A stretch of 64,000 bases of DNA from Sweltsa coloradensis (lineage: Eukaryota; Arthropoda; Insecta; Plecoptera; Chloroperlidae): the NCBI GenBank assembly GCA_024449915.1, contig JAMZAV010002203.1, positions 59,908 through 123,907 of the forward strand. Reading direction: 5' to 3'. Below the pieces are notes generated by a model that was not told the DNA's origin, did not search any database, and was given only the letters and a program-made list of their open reading frames with translations. Positions 46,579 to 57,696 of the stretch are shown one piece after another. Position numbers and translations under genes: made by a program. Position 1 is the first letter of the stretch, and every line of letters begins with the position of its first letter.

Positions 46579-47195
46579 TATTATTATTTATTTATTCAAC
46601 GACAGACTTATACTTTTCAGTTAAATCCGGACGAAAATTGAATATAATAGTAAACATGATGGAAATACATAAATTATTATGATAAATTTAACTTTTAATT
46701 ATTAAATCTAACCCAAAAAAATGAAAGGACTCAGGGCCAAAATCAAATTTAAAAACTTTTTCTTGAGGGGAAACGACCCCTTGCCTTGTGCATTTGGGAA
46801 GCCGGGGGAAACCCAACAAAATTTAAATTTTCTAAATTCCTAACCCAAGGGAAATGAGGACTGATTTCCAAAAACCCAAAATTAAAAAACTTTTGACTTG
46901 GAGGTAATGACCCCCCAGACCTTTTGCATTGGAACAGGCCCCTTTCAACAAAACCCAAAAAAGGGCAACAATGATTAATTGTGATGATTAAAAATTTTAA
47001 ACAGTTATTCTTTCTGAAAAATATTTTTTTTATATTAGAAGTAAAAACCCCAACTACTTTTTATTTGAAGTTTTAAAATGTAATGAAGAGCAGGGTTTCC
47101 TTTTGCACATTGCAAATCAGTTGGGCCCGTGATTGGATCCAAACCGAACTTGGCCCCTCATTTGTCGTAATAACAATGTGATTGTTGCATTGCAG
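46579..47195. other. Non-coding DNA after the array, with a diverged duplication
   Basis: Begins with a TATTATTATTTATTTATT run. Two related segments (about 46756-46810 and 46885-46940: CTTTTTCTTGAGGGGAAACG versus CTTTTGACTTGGAGGTAATG, each followed by GACC and TTTTGCATT/TTGTGCATT-like text) form an imperfect duplication with a period near 130. Base runs look noisy here too. Confidence 0.4.
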
Positions 47196-47300
47196 GTGTT
47201 GGAGGGAAAGGTTTGCCGCCAGATCCCTAAACCCACGCGCCCAAAACCGCGGCCTCCTTACCCGCGACCGCCACCACGTCCGCGCCCACGGCCAGAATGA
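47196..47300 (+). CDS. Candidate last exon encoding a Pro/Arg-rich C-terminus
   Basis: A good splice acceptor (GATTGTTGCATTGCAG) ends at 47195. The frame from 47196 encodes 34 residues to TGA at 47298-47300: V-L-E-G-K-V-C-R-Q-I, then a tail of K-P, R-P and P-P pairs ending PRPPPRPRPRPE. An ATTAAA signal follows at 47410-47415. The exon is a GC-rich island in AT-rich DNA. Pro/Arg-rich tails occur in antimicrobial peptides of arthropods (arasin-like) and mammals (Bac7-like), but also in SH3-binding and RNA-binding proteins. No signal-peptide exon was found. The minus strand is also open across this region (47073-47351), and nearby sequence may contain indel errors. Confidence 0.3.
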   Translation: MLEGKVCRQIPKPTRPKPRPPYPRPPPRPRPRPE

Positions 47301-47419
47301 GCATCTCACTGCTTGAGGAAGTGTGTGTGGATGTATCAATGTATCAATCATACAACTGTTTGATTAACTACATACCTACAATTATTATTTCGTTGTGAAA
47401 ACAAAGTGTATTAAAAGTT

Positions 47420-48030
47420 TAACCATCCATATTATATAAATTAAATGCATTTTCTAACTATCTTTATTCTTATTGATTAGGCCTTCATTAGTATAATGCC
47501 ATCATCAATACATTATTATCTGCTGAATGTTTGTATTTTGTTTTGTACTATCATTTTTGAACTACTAGACAAAGATTTTATGACTACAAAAATGTACACA
47601 TTACAACCATATTTTAATCATATTTTCATGTCTGAAAGCTATTTTCTGGGCATTTGACTCAAATATATCTTTACAAAATCGCCTCTGGTGGCTGGGGTGG
47701 GGTACATATGCTTACACTTTTGTAATTGTCCCGGTCTGTAACTTTCAAAATTTAGTCTCCTTAACTATAATATATACCTTCATTTTGAAATGTCACTTTG
47801 ACGTTTTTGAAAGGGCACGAACATAATATTGCTTTGAACGTTTTTGTTAAGGTTTATGAAATTCAAAGGCCAACCCATTTTTTATGATTTTGAGTTTTAA
47901 AACTTTACTTTTTTACCACAAAAATCGTTGGCTTGGCGCTCGTCAACAGGCGAAATGGTCTTACTTCTTCTCAAAGCGAAACTAGGGAGAGAGAATGTAA
48001 AGCTTGGCTCAACTTCTATATCTCACACCA
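47420..48030. other. Non-coding DNA
   Basis: No supported gene. AT-rich, with no repeat matched elsewhere in the window. Confidence 0.45.
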
Positions 48031-48032
48031 TT

Positions 48033-48098
48033 TACAGCCGAAGACTTTTGAAGGAGAGCTTGGCTGCCCTTTTTTGGCAATTTTTTGTATTTGTGGGG
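48033..48098 (+). repeat. Second copy of the minisatellite-flanking repeat
   Basis: Shares ACAGCCGAAGACTTTTGAAG, GGAGAGC, GCTGCC and TTTTTTGTATTTGTGGG with 31987-32057 in the same orientation. The giant array therefore lies between direct copies, though this one is 1.45 kb beyond its right edge. Confidence 0.65.
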
Positions 48099-48180
48099 AT
48101 ATTACATCTTTTTGCTGATTGTTTCCTATCAAGGCATGATTGATGGACTTTGAATGATTAAATTTGTTAAGTTCAGAGTT

Positions 48181-49010
48181 GTTTTTTGGCATTTTTGGGC
48201 CCACGGTCTCCCCAAATTTGCCCTCTTGTGTTTTAAGCCCTAGATATTTATAATGGTGTTTAGGGTGTTTAATTTCAAGCTTGTACAAATTACTACGACT
48301 GAGAAATTACGCGTTTTGATTTTGATTTTGAATATCCCCGGTCCCTATTGCCCGGTTTTGGTTTTGAAAGCTTAAGTGATTGCGCATGAGGGACATCTAA
48401 GTGTGGCCATGAGTGCGGCTCAAGTTTCAAAGTTCTAAGATGAACCGTTTTCTCTGTACAGCGTCTTATTCATAAGAGTACGGAATTACCTAGCTTTTGA
48501 TAATTTTGATTTTTCTCCTGTACCCTTTAACCAATTTTGCTTTCCATATTCTATAGTGATAGATTGGATTGGATATTGCTTAACGTCTCATATTTATGCA
48601 ACTTGGCTAATCGAGACGAACATAGTGATAGTAATAAAGAATGAGAGATATCCAAGTGGATTCCACGTTTGAAACTTCTCAGTTGTAGAGTTTTCTTTGA
48701 ATGATTCATTTTTTAAACTTCAGATGATTATGTTTTTTTTGTAATTTTTGGGTCCATGGTCCTCCCTAAATTTAGCCCCTTGTGTTTTGGACGCTACATT
48801 TTTCTATGGTTAAGAGCATGTTTAATTTCAAGTTTGTACAAATTACCACACCTTAGTAATTACATGTTTTGATTATCATCCAAATTTTTATTTTCTCCTG
48901 TCCCTGTTACCCGATTTTGGTTTTGAAAGCAAAAAGCACTGCGTCTGAGGTACATCTAAGTGTGGTCCAAATTTCATAGTTCTAAGATTTACCGTTTTTT
49001 CTGTAGGGCT
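48181..49010. repeat. Diverged direct duplication (period about 555 bp)
   Basis: 48181-48470 and 48735-49010 share, in order, TTTTTGGGCCCACGGTC / TTTTTGGGTCCATGGTC, TTTAATTTCAAG, TTGTACAAATTAC, a CCCGGTTTTGG / CCCGATTTTGG block, GACATCTAAGTGTGG / TACATCTAAGTGTGG, and a final AGTTCTAAGAT block. Clear but old similarity suggests a decayed transposon with internal repeats. No coding frame. Confidence 0.55.
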
Positions 49011-49900
49011 CAATATAGCTCCTAGGAGAATTAAGTAACTAGCCAGCCAGCATGCCAGCCGGAAGATTTTTGACTATGTTTAGACACTTTTTTAACACAG
49101 AACGGGTTATCGGATCGGGTTGATTTTTTTTGGTATGTCATGGACCACATATCAGGTCATATACCGAGTTTCAAGATTGTAAATCTTTCGGGGCGGCGTG
49201 TGCAGATAGCTGAAAAAACCCCAACTCGGGTAGCTGTATACAGGGCCGCGAGTTCGTCGTCATAAGCAGTCGCGTGCGCTTGGCTGCGGGCGAGAGAGGT
49301 ATCTGCCGCCCTCATTTATTGTATGTTTGCCGCTAAACCCAGTACACTTTCCTATTTCGTCAAGAATAAATCATCACACCAAAATTGTTTTTGGATTACG
49401 CCCTTCCTGAAAAATGCAACTCGGATAGAAAAAGCACGCATCTGCATATGGCAGAAAGAATAGGAACCTGCGTCATTTTGACATTTGGCAAAGATAAACA
49501 TAGATTTAATATTTCGACTGTAGTTACAAGTTTCACGTGTTTCCATATCACATTCGTGCTGGACAGGTCTCAGCTAAAACACGACGGCGATGTTATTTCC
49601 TTTGTCAGAAGCCGACGTTAAATATGTCTGCCGTCAACATTGTTGGAACGGAACAAATAGTTTCTTGACTTGTACCATCTAAAGAGATCGAGAGACTTTG
49701 CTAAGGGGGAGTTGTTTTAGTAGTAGACATGAGGCAGTGGCAGTGTTCATATACCTTCATCGAGGCGGAATAATAGGGACATCTAGTCTCTTGGTGTATC
49801 AAACAAACATTTCAAAACAATTCTCAACGTAATCGTCGTCCTATTCATACACTATAGCAAATAAACGTAATGTCATGTTCTATTACAATAATTTAATATT
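49011..49900. other. Non-coding DNA
   Basis: Open frames on both strands at 49352-49621 overlap each other and show no domain. A small GC-rich patch lies at 49240-49310. The last base is the T that flanks the next transposon. Confidence 0.45.
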
Positions 49901-51237
49901 TGGATGAGCGTAGCGAGCGTAGCGAGCGAAGCGAAGATTCCATTTCACTACACTGGAGAAAAAAATCCGGAGTGTTTTTTTCTTTTTCTTTTTTTCTTTT
50001 TGTATTTTTGTGTGTTTGTCCACACGATTCTGGCTAAACCGATACTCCAATTCTAATGAAATTTTCTGGAGACCTTTAAAATCTCTGAACTTAGAACTGC
50101 ACGGGACGAAAAATTGATAGAAAAATTATTTCTCATGAAAATTGCAATTTTACGATTTTTTTCGATTTTCTTGTTTTTTTCTGTTTGTATTTTTGTGTGT
50201 TTGTTAACACGATTCCGGCTAAACCGATACTCTAATTGTGATGAAATTTTCTGGAGGCCTTGAAAATCTTTGGACTTAGAACTGTCACCTTTTTGGGCGC
50301 GATCTAAAATTTATTTCTCATGAAAATCGCAATTTTACGATTTTTTTTGTTTTTATTTTTTGTTTTTGTTTGTATTTTTGTGTGTTTGTTAACACGATTC
50401 CGGCTAAACCGATACTCCATTTGCGATGAAATTTTATGGAGACCTTTTAAATCTCTGAACTTAGAACTGCACGGGACGAAAAATTGATCGACAAGTTATT
50501 TCTCATGAAAATTGCAATTTTACGATTTTTTCGATTTTCTTGTTTTTTCCTGTTTGTATTTTTGTGTGTTTGTTAACACTATTCCGGCTAAACCGATTCT
50601 CCAATTGTGATGAAATTTTCTGGAGGCCTTTAAAATCTCTGTACTTAGAACTGCCACCTTTTTGGGCGCGATCGAAAACTTATTTCTCATGAAAATCGCA
50701 ATTTTACGATTTTTTTCGTTTCTATTTTTTGTTTTTATTTGTATTTTTGTGTGTTTGTTAACACGATTCCGCCTAAACCGATACTCCAATTGCGATGAAA
50801 TTTTATGGAGGCCTTTGAAATCTTTGAACTTAAACCTGCCACGTTTTTGGGTACAATCGAAGAAATATTTCTCATGAATATTTTACTTTTACGATTTTTT
50901 AAAAATTTTAGTGCGATATTTTCGTGACATTTGGGCCGATTCTGACCAGACGGGTGGGGCTACAACGTTAATATTTTACATGAACATTAAGGTTATGGTG
51001 ATGTATTGCTTTCTGAAAGAAAAATTTAAAAAAGTTAGCTAGAATCCATGGAATAAAGGTTTTAATATGAGTTTTTTTAGGTTTGTAATAACAATTAACA
51101 AGTAACAATAGAAACTTGACAACAATCACCTACAATGCATTTAAAAAGCACTTGCAAAGGAAAAGTGGTACTACGCAAACTAAAAACTGACAAAAACGCT
51201 CATCCATCAACGCGGCGGGACTTAAGCGTTTTCCTAG
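49901..51237 (+). mobile_element. Helentron-like non-autonomous element with internal satellite (1337 bp)
   Basis: Starts TGGATGAGCGTAGCGAGCG after T and ends with CGCTCATCCA, an AACGC/GCGTT hairpin and TTTTCCTAG before T, like the 22.7-kb copy. The interior contains five tandem units of 184-185 bp starting near 50001, 50186, 50371, 50555 and 50740, each with the CGATTCCGGCTAAAC-type block. Units 1 and 3 share a CTGCACGGGACG variant, and units 2 and 4 share CACCTTTTTGGGCGCGATC, so the true period is a 370-bp dimer. Near the right end it carries the CAACGTT/ATGTATTGC block also seen in the 25.7-kb copy. Non-coding. Confidence 0.7.
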
Positions 51238-51456
51238 TTTTAACAAACATACACTGTTAATTCTACGCATAGACTAATTAAAACTTCTTTATTGATAAAA
51301 ACACGATTACTTAATACTTTATATTTGTAACATTTCGAGTGTCAGTGCTGGGAAATGAAACAGTAATCTTTCGATCCCTAGTACCTACTCACCTAATTAA
51401 ATCGTTGAATAAATGTGCAGATAGTTACGATACATTTTAAAGACGTCCCCAACGGG

Positions 51457-52264
51457 GCGCTCTCCGAAGCCCCACTCTCCGATGCCCCACCAACCTTTTC
51501 CCGATGCCCCACTCTCCGATGCCCCATCTACCTGCTCAAGAAACCCATGTTACACCACGTAATATAAGGGCACGGTCTCTTACGCGGTGAATTCAAATGT
51601 TAAAAATATAATTCTCTGTTGAACAGTCTTGTGTCTCGTTTTCAAACTTGCCTGTATTATTAAGGGGGGGATATTGCCACCAACTATTTTTGGACCAAAA
51701 TATTTATAGGTAAAGGGGTAAGGTTTGGTTAGGTTAGGTTAGGCCAGGTTAGATAAGGTTAGGTTAGGTTAGGTTATGTAAGGTAAGGTTAGGTTAGGTT
51801 CTGTTAGGTTGGGTTAAGTTATGTCAGGTTAGGTTATGTTAGTTTAGTTTAGTTTAGTTTAGTATATTTTAGTTTAGTTTAGTTTAGTTTAGGTAAGGTT
51901 AGCTGGTCATATAGCAAAACGAACTATAATACCACTTATACTTTATTATAAAACAGACAAGACTCACCAATATTGAATAATATTCTTAAATTCGGAGAGA
52001 CTTTGATAAAAATTTAGTAATTATACAAAATATTCAATTCAACTTAATACATATATTTTAAATACATGTAAATAATTAGTTCGAGAAGAATGTTTAATAT
52101 AACATCCACTTAGAACTATTTGCATTTACCGCGCTGTGGGAGAGCGCTTACATTACGTGTTGTCACATGGGCTTCATAAGCAGGTAGGTGGGCTATCGGA
52201 GAGTGGGGTATCGGAGACTGAAAAGGTTGGTGGGGCATCGGAGAGTGGGGCTTCGGAGATGCGT
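51457..52264. mobile_element. Long inverted-repeat element (about 0.8 kb)
   Basis: Arms about 51457-51600 and 52115-52264 are inverted copies with scattered differences. Both contain short subrepeats (GCCCCACTCTCCGAT-type) and then CCCATGTTACACCACGTAAT or its counterpart CCCATGTGACAACACGTAAT. The centre holds a TTAGG-like tract. The overall shape fits a foldback or MITE-type DNA element. No transposase and no certain target duplication. A 116-codon frame (52136-52486) across the right arm is a by-product. Confidence 0.7.
51721..51901. repeat. Degenerate TTAGG/TTTAG pentamer tract
   Basis: About 25 GGTTA units with substitutions grade into GTTTA units. TTAGG is the telomere repeat of most arthropods, so this may be interstitial telomeric sequence. 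It could equally be a pentamer microsatellite, because it lies inside an inverted-repeat element rather than at a chromosome end. Confidence 0.75.
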
Positions 52265-52269
52265 CCTTC

Positions 52270-55130
52270 CAAACTCAGTGTCGGGAGGTTGCATTGCATT
52301 GCAAATGCAAGGTCACACTCGCTCAAGTTGCTGTTGCGCGCTCGGATGTTCACACGACACCGCTCACTCGAAGGCAAAGGAGGGGTGGTAATTTACGACT
52401 TGCAGGTTTTCGGTGATGGAAATGCAGTTGTGCCGGTCTTGCACAAAACCAAGTACGTTCTTCAATCAGTACGTAATAACCGTTAATTATTTTTCAAATG
52501 TAAATAGTGCGATGGATAGGTCGATGATTTATCTATGATTGTGTGGAAACAAAATTGTAGTTTTGTTTATATTTAAAATGGTACTTCATATAACACAATT
52601 TTCGAATTTTGGTTAAAATTTCGATTTTTGTATTCAAGCTTATGTTCAGCAAAACACGTTAATTTGGTTTTCCTTTCAGCATCAGCAAAAGAAATTTTAA
52701 AATTCTAAGTAGTTTTGATAATATCGTTGAAGAGCGTCTTTTTCAGGTGTTTGCTAAATCTCAAATTTCAAGGTAAGTATCAGATTAAGCTATGCGTATT
52801 ATGTTATAATTGATAACAAAAGATAGAGCTTTCTTTTAAAATGTAAAATCGTGATTGTATCTATATTAGATCAGAAGATATCGGGCTCTAAAGAAAACAC
52901 GGGAATTCATGCCTGACCCTGTTAAATCCGCCCAATCCTCTGTTAAACCTAACCTTAAAGGGTTTGTATAGGATCTTTCTAGAAAAACAGTGAGTGAACC
53001 CAAATTAAAAATTTCGAGGTTCTACTGCAAACTGCTTTTATACGAACATAATACGAGACTTCAAAAGTTGGATTTAATGGCGGGAAAACAGTAAATGGGG
53101 GAAATAATAAATATCTTTCTATATATAAATATAATATACATATATACCCCACTTCAAGTACACATTATATTATATGTATACAATACAAAAAATACACAAT
53201 TGAAGTTTATTCTTCTAAAAAATACAAAACTTAATGGCTACAATATGGTTTCACTTACATGACGCACTCACTTGGAGATCTGCGTAACAATATAAATCCC
53301 AATCCAATATACTTTGGGTCAAGGGCCTTTAATTAAATTACTTAATACTTTTTTAAGAAGCAATGTAGATTTGAAGTATTGCTATTGTTCTTTTACAAAA
53401 TGGTCTTGGTTGATGTTTAATGTTAATTGTATGTAGCACCACAATACTTTAGAATATATATAATATATATAAAATACTTTAGAATTACGACGGGTTTCAA
53501 TTTTAAAAACTAACTTTGCGAGCTTCACCAAAATTTGGACCACCAAGCCCTTTAAATTGCACCTCTGAAAATAGAAGTTTTGGGAGTTTTTTTTGGGAAA
53601 CGATTGGGGCATGTCACGAACAGGGACATTTGAAATAACTGTCTCCTTAAACAAGATATGGAACTAACTAACTTACTGAACCATCTATTATCAGCTAATG
53701 AAACAATTAAGCAATATTTTTGCTTATGGGGCTGCGATAGAGACACACGCTGGTGCAACCACACCGGTGACAACACCATTGGACAATTGATTGAGCTTCA
53801 AAGCGTTCCACAATAAACCCCTTCCCGGTTTGTCCAAGCTCTTTACTATGGGAAGTTAATTTAAATTTAAAACAAATAAGCAAACCTTTTTTCATTAAAA
53901 AACAAACCAAAGTAACAGATTTTGATTTTTTTAAGACAATGTTATTCGACATTAACATATTAAAAATACAAAAAATTGAACTATATTGATATCGATAACT
54001 GTACATAGACAAAAAAAATTTTAAACTATGGCTATATAATATACATGCAGTCAATTATATTATAATATGTAGGGCAATATATCACAGGTTTAACATTTCG
54101 AATTTAATGCTTGCGCGGCCTGTATCAATAATATTAAAATTTCTTTATTTGGACATTTCGCTGCGTTGATAATTCACTACCCATTAAAGTTCCAGCCCAT
54201 ACTGTCTGAGCTTTCATTAGAAACAAGTTATTGAATAATAAAACTTTGACAATACGAAATAACCTGAGCAAATAAGTTATATTAAAACGGTCTTATGACC
54301 TCAAAAATAATTTTTTTTTACCACATTTTCTTTAGCATTAAACATAATTCAAATGACCATTTCCAAAATTATATCTAATAACTCTGATTTACACGATCTG
54401 TTTAAAGGTTTAAGATCATGAAAATTTGTGAAAATAGGATTTTATCGGAGATTTTTCTTAAATGGCCCTACAAAATGTATGCCTGTGCGATGGGGTCTGA
54501 CTGCACAAATGTACACTTTAAAAAAAATTATACCCCCTCTTGGTAATCAGCATATTTTTACTGAATTGTCGCCCAAATTACAAAACACTATGTTGTGTAA
54601 ATACAGAAAAGAGAACTATACGTAAACAATGGCAATTTCTTTTCTGGACAAAATTCTCTAAAGTTAAGATGCTTAAAGTTCCCCCACAATATTATTTCTT
54701 TGCGAATATTTCCAATGGGATCTACCTTGAAAAGGGGAAAACCTGGACAATGTCCACGGGTTCATTGTAAATAAAAATAAAATTTTAATTTGCTCTGAAA
54801 AATCATAACAAATACATGTATGCAATGCATATATTTGGGGATTAGCAAGTAAATACCCCTTTAAGATTCAACATTTAAAACTCTAAATGCACAAGAGACA
54901 TTAAAACCAATGAATAAATGAAGTAATACAGGCCAATCGTGTTTTAGTATGGGTGAGCATTTATAGTTGGATGTGACATTTGCAAGACTGTATTAAAACT
55001 AAAGGTAAGTTTCAAATTTGTGTTTATTAGCTTCAATTCGGCTATCAGTGCTACATACAAATTGTTTGCAGAAAGTAACAAATTAACAAACCAATTTTAC
55101 TTTTATTCCTTAAAAACACAATTTACACAT
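52270..55130. other. Non-coding DNA with unassigned open frames
   Basis: Overlapping minus-strand frames at 53382-54054 encode no recognised domain, although one has a Cys-rich segment (Q-W-C-C-H-R-C-G-C). Two plus-strand frames at 54428-54770 also lack motifs. TA-rich simple sequence occurs near 53120-53160 and 53455-53475. No gene is called. Confidence 0.4.
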
Positions 55131-55439
55131 TTTTGAAACCTTGGTGGCATTTAAAATATTTAAAATGCAATTTACAAACCAATGAAACACTCAAAAGATC
55201 CTCATACATTAAACATACCATTTATACCCTTGCACAATACCGTTACTATGTAGGATTAAAACTTCGTAATACTTATTCAACATATTCTCTTCATCCACTA
55301 AGCACACGCACTTGTTAATGTATACACACACTTTTGTCACCTGCCTCTGCTATGTACTAATTTGTTACCTGCTTAAACATTTTATTATTAGTCACCTTCT
55401 TACTTTCTAATTATTTTCTAATTACCTATGTACACATTC

Positions 55440-55575
55440 GTATAACAAATATTATTATCAGTACATAGTAGCCCCTAGTTATTATTAAGGATTATTCATT
55501 CCCTCTCTCCCAAGGGGGGGTTATATCTAAGCAATGTATGATCGAGTGAAAAAAATTTATGAAATATGAAATATG
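55440..55575 (+). mobile_element. Retroposon 3' tail family D, copy 2
   Basis: AAGGATTATTCATTCC, CTCTCTCCCAAG, a GTTATATCT block and an AATGTATGATCGAGTG block match the inverted copy at 30588-30700. It ends in a GAAATAT tandem tail (55560-55580), a typical LINE/SINE 3' end. The open frame upstream (55133-55318) could be its protein C-terminus, but it lacks recognisable LINE motifs. Confidence 0.5.
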
Positions 55576-55579
55576 AAAT

Positions 55580-56907
55580 ATAAAAAAAACTGAACAATGA
55601 ATAAAAAATTAAACCTATGTTTGTTCGGCCCTTGGTGAAATTGAGTGGGTAAAAAACTTGCAAGCACAAAGCTTTTCAGAAATATTAATAAAACCATCCT
55701 GAAGAAGAAGTTTTACATTTCGTTCCTGAAGTCACATTATGCAAAGCAATGGGAATACATACTTGAAGTTATAAACTTTGAATTGGAAGTGGCCTAACAC
55801 CACACTGACTATGGTAATTAATAATCATTCGGATACAAAATTAATATAACATTTCATAATTTGAATTTATAAAGTAATACAAAACACGGCGATTTTGAAG
55901 CTTGCTAGTGGTTACCTGACATTCGAGATAAGCATTGAGACTATACTGGCAGTCTTGCAAGAAATATCACAATTTTGTTTTTTTGTTTTTTTTTAACGGC
56001 CTCCTCCATCCCCATAGCCGTCCAATCTCTCACCTTATCGTAATCAAACCGTGCAGCATTGTGCAGTATCTCCCAATCCCCAAAAACTATTTTAGCAGTG
56101 AACTAGTATCAACAGCAAATAACCTTCCGCCTAGAGCAAGTCAATCTTGAAACTGGGGCCCCTAGTCTAAAGATGAACTTGCAGAAGTACATACTGGTAA
56201 TATGAAAATATAGTTTGCACAAAACTGCAGTCTGCTTTGATTTGATAAAATTTAGATTTGATTTCAGACTGTTTTTATATAGAACATATTGTGTATACTG
56301 AGCACATTACTAGACCAATACCACTGTACTATGCTACTGTGATTACAGAAAACAATACTCTTACTAACTCCCTTCTAAAAAAACTTCTAAATGTAATAGG
56401 CCTTCTACAAACTACATACTTTCTAACCCTTTCTACGGTAGTACTGTGCTGGGTATACGTATTTAATATTAATAAAAAAAAGTGCACCGTAAAATGAAGT
56501 AAAGAATCCTAAAGCAGATGCAAAGAAATGTGCAAACTAGGTACCTCATTTTACGTTTAATTTTTAATATAAAAAGACATGTCACTTGACTTATTGACAA
56601 TTTTGACAAGCATTTGTTTGGTGCGATTTTAATATACGAGACTAGTTCACTTTCATGACGTATGCAATATAACACACAATAGCCTATCTACAGGCAAATT
56701 CTACACAATGCTGAAACGGCTTGATTATCGATTATTTAGAAGTGAATTTTAAAGCAAGCACGGTAAAACAAAAAAACAGGCATTTCAGTATACGAGTTTA
56801 GATTGATTATAAGAAAAGATGCCATACATAGACGCCGGTGTTGTTGTTGTGTGTGATGTTGAACTGTTGTTTAGAAGTTGACCTTGCTTATCTCTTCATC
56901 CTCTCAC
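55580..56907. other. Non-coding DNA
   Basis: No supported gene. A 79-codon plus-strand frame at 56258-56497 ends with a hydrophobic stretch but has no family resemblance. A T-rich run lies near 55977-55995. Confidence 0.4.
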
Positions 56908-56997
56908 GTACGCTGGAGTTGGAGTTGGGAGGTGTGCTCAAGTTGTTAGCAAGTTGTTAGCCTGGTGTTGTTCAGATGTTCTGGATGAAATGGATAC
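56908..56997 (-). other. Exon-like island 5
   Basis: A textbook acceptor (ATAATTTCTTTCTAG) ends at 56998; a possible donor GTAC/GTGAGA begins at 56907. The exon is 90 bases with stops in all frames within 20 codons. The donor is less certain than the acceptor. Confidence 0.35.
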
Positions 56998-57115
56998 CTA
57001 GAAAGAAATTATTATTTTTTTTTTAACATATTTCACAATCAACAACAAACACACAAATAAATAAACAAACAACAATTGATATCAGAATGAAGATCACAGT
57101 ACATCATAAATGCGC

Positions 57116-57180
57116 AGAGGCGCGTTTACGTCATTTGGGGCCCTAGGCGCGAGGAATTACGGGGCCCATACGTATGAATG
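57116..57180 (+). mobile_element. Possible hAT-like terminus
   Basis: CAGAGGCGCGTTTACGTCA followed by TTTGGGGCCCTAGGCGCG and GGGGCCC resembles the CAGNGGCG...GGGCCC ends of hAT elements such as the one at 30.76 kb. No matching right end or target duplication was found. Confidence 0.25.
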
Positions 57181-57540
57181 GGGGGTCTCCATATTATCTT
57201 GTAATTTAATTCTTGTAAGATTAAAAGTTCTTACATACGAAAAATACGTAAAAACTAGGTTTTGAAAATTTACGGACACCTCTATGTTGAAATCAAAGTG
57301 GGTGGACAAGTGAAAAATAACAAAATGAGCGGAATATTATTTTCAATTTTCTCAATCTTATCCTCAAATCGGCTAACTTTGTAAATAAAATTAAATGCAA
57401 ATATAGTATATAATTAATTACAACATTGGAAGTTTAACTTTAAAAACTAACGCTCGCGCGCAGTAGGGTGGTTCAGGAATTTCCTTACCAAACAAAAAAT
57501 CAGAAAGAACGCTTAAAATACGATTAATAGTTTATTTTAC

Positions 57541-57696
57541 CTTCAGAGGTAATTCGTAAATGCCGCAGTTATCCTCTGGCGTCTACGTCTTCTTGTTCGC
57601 TAGCTAGAGTTCGAATTCTCTCTTCAGAGTTAGGGCTAGATGTATTGCGTTGGTGCGTCCTCCTTGGTCATCGTCTTCTCCATGCTGGATCTGGTC
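57541..57696 (-). other. Exon-like island 4
   Basis: The acceptor context GGAACTACTAACCCCAG contains TACTAAC, the ideal branch-point sequence, though unusually close to the AG. Donor CTGAAG/GTAAAATAAAC begins at 57540 and overlaps an AATAAA. From the first base, 32 codons are open (D-Q-I-Q-H-G-E-D-D-D-Q...) and then TAG. It may be an internal or a last exon. Confidence 0.35.

Noticed and set aside
47073..47351. 92-codon minus-strand frame
   Set aside because: It mirrors the GC-rich Pro/Arg exon on the plus strand, which has the better acceptor, stop and poly-A signal. Kept only as a rival reading.
52136..52486. 116-codon frame rich in S-E-S-G repeats
   Set aside because: It arises from the short subrepeats in the right arm of the inverted-repeat element.
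53382..54054. Three overlapping minus-strand frames
   Set aside because: They overlap in different frames, show no family motif and have no splice context; at best a decayed repeat.
56258..56497. 79-codon frame with a hydrophobic C-terminus
   Set aside because: AT-rich sequence readily gives hydrophobic runs; no signal peptide, family match or gene context.
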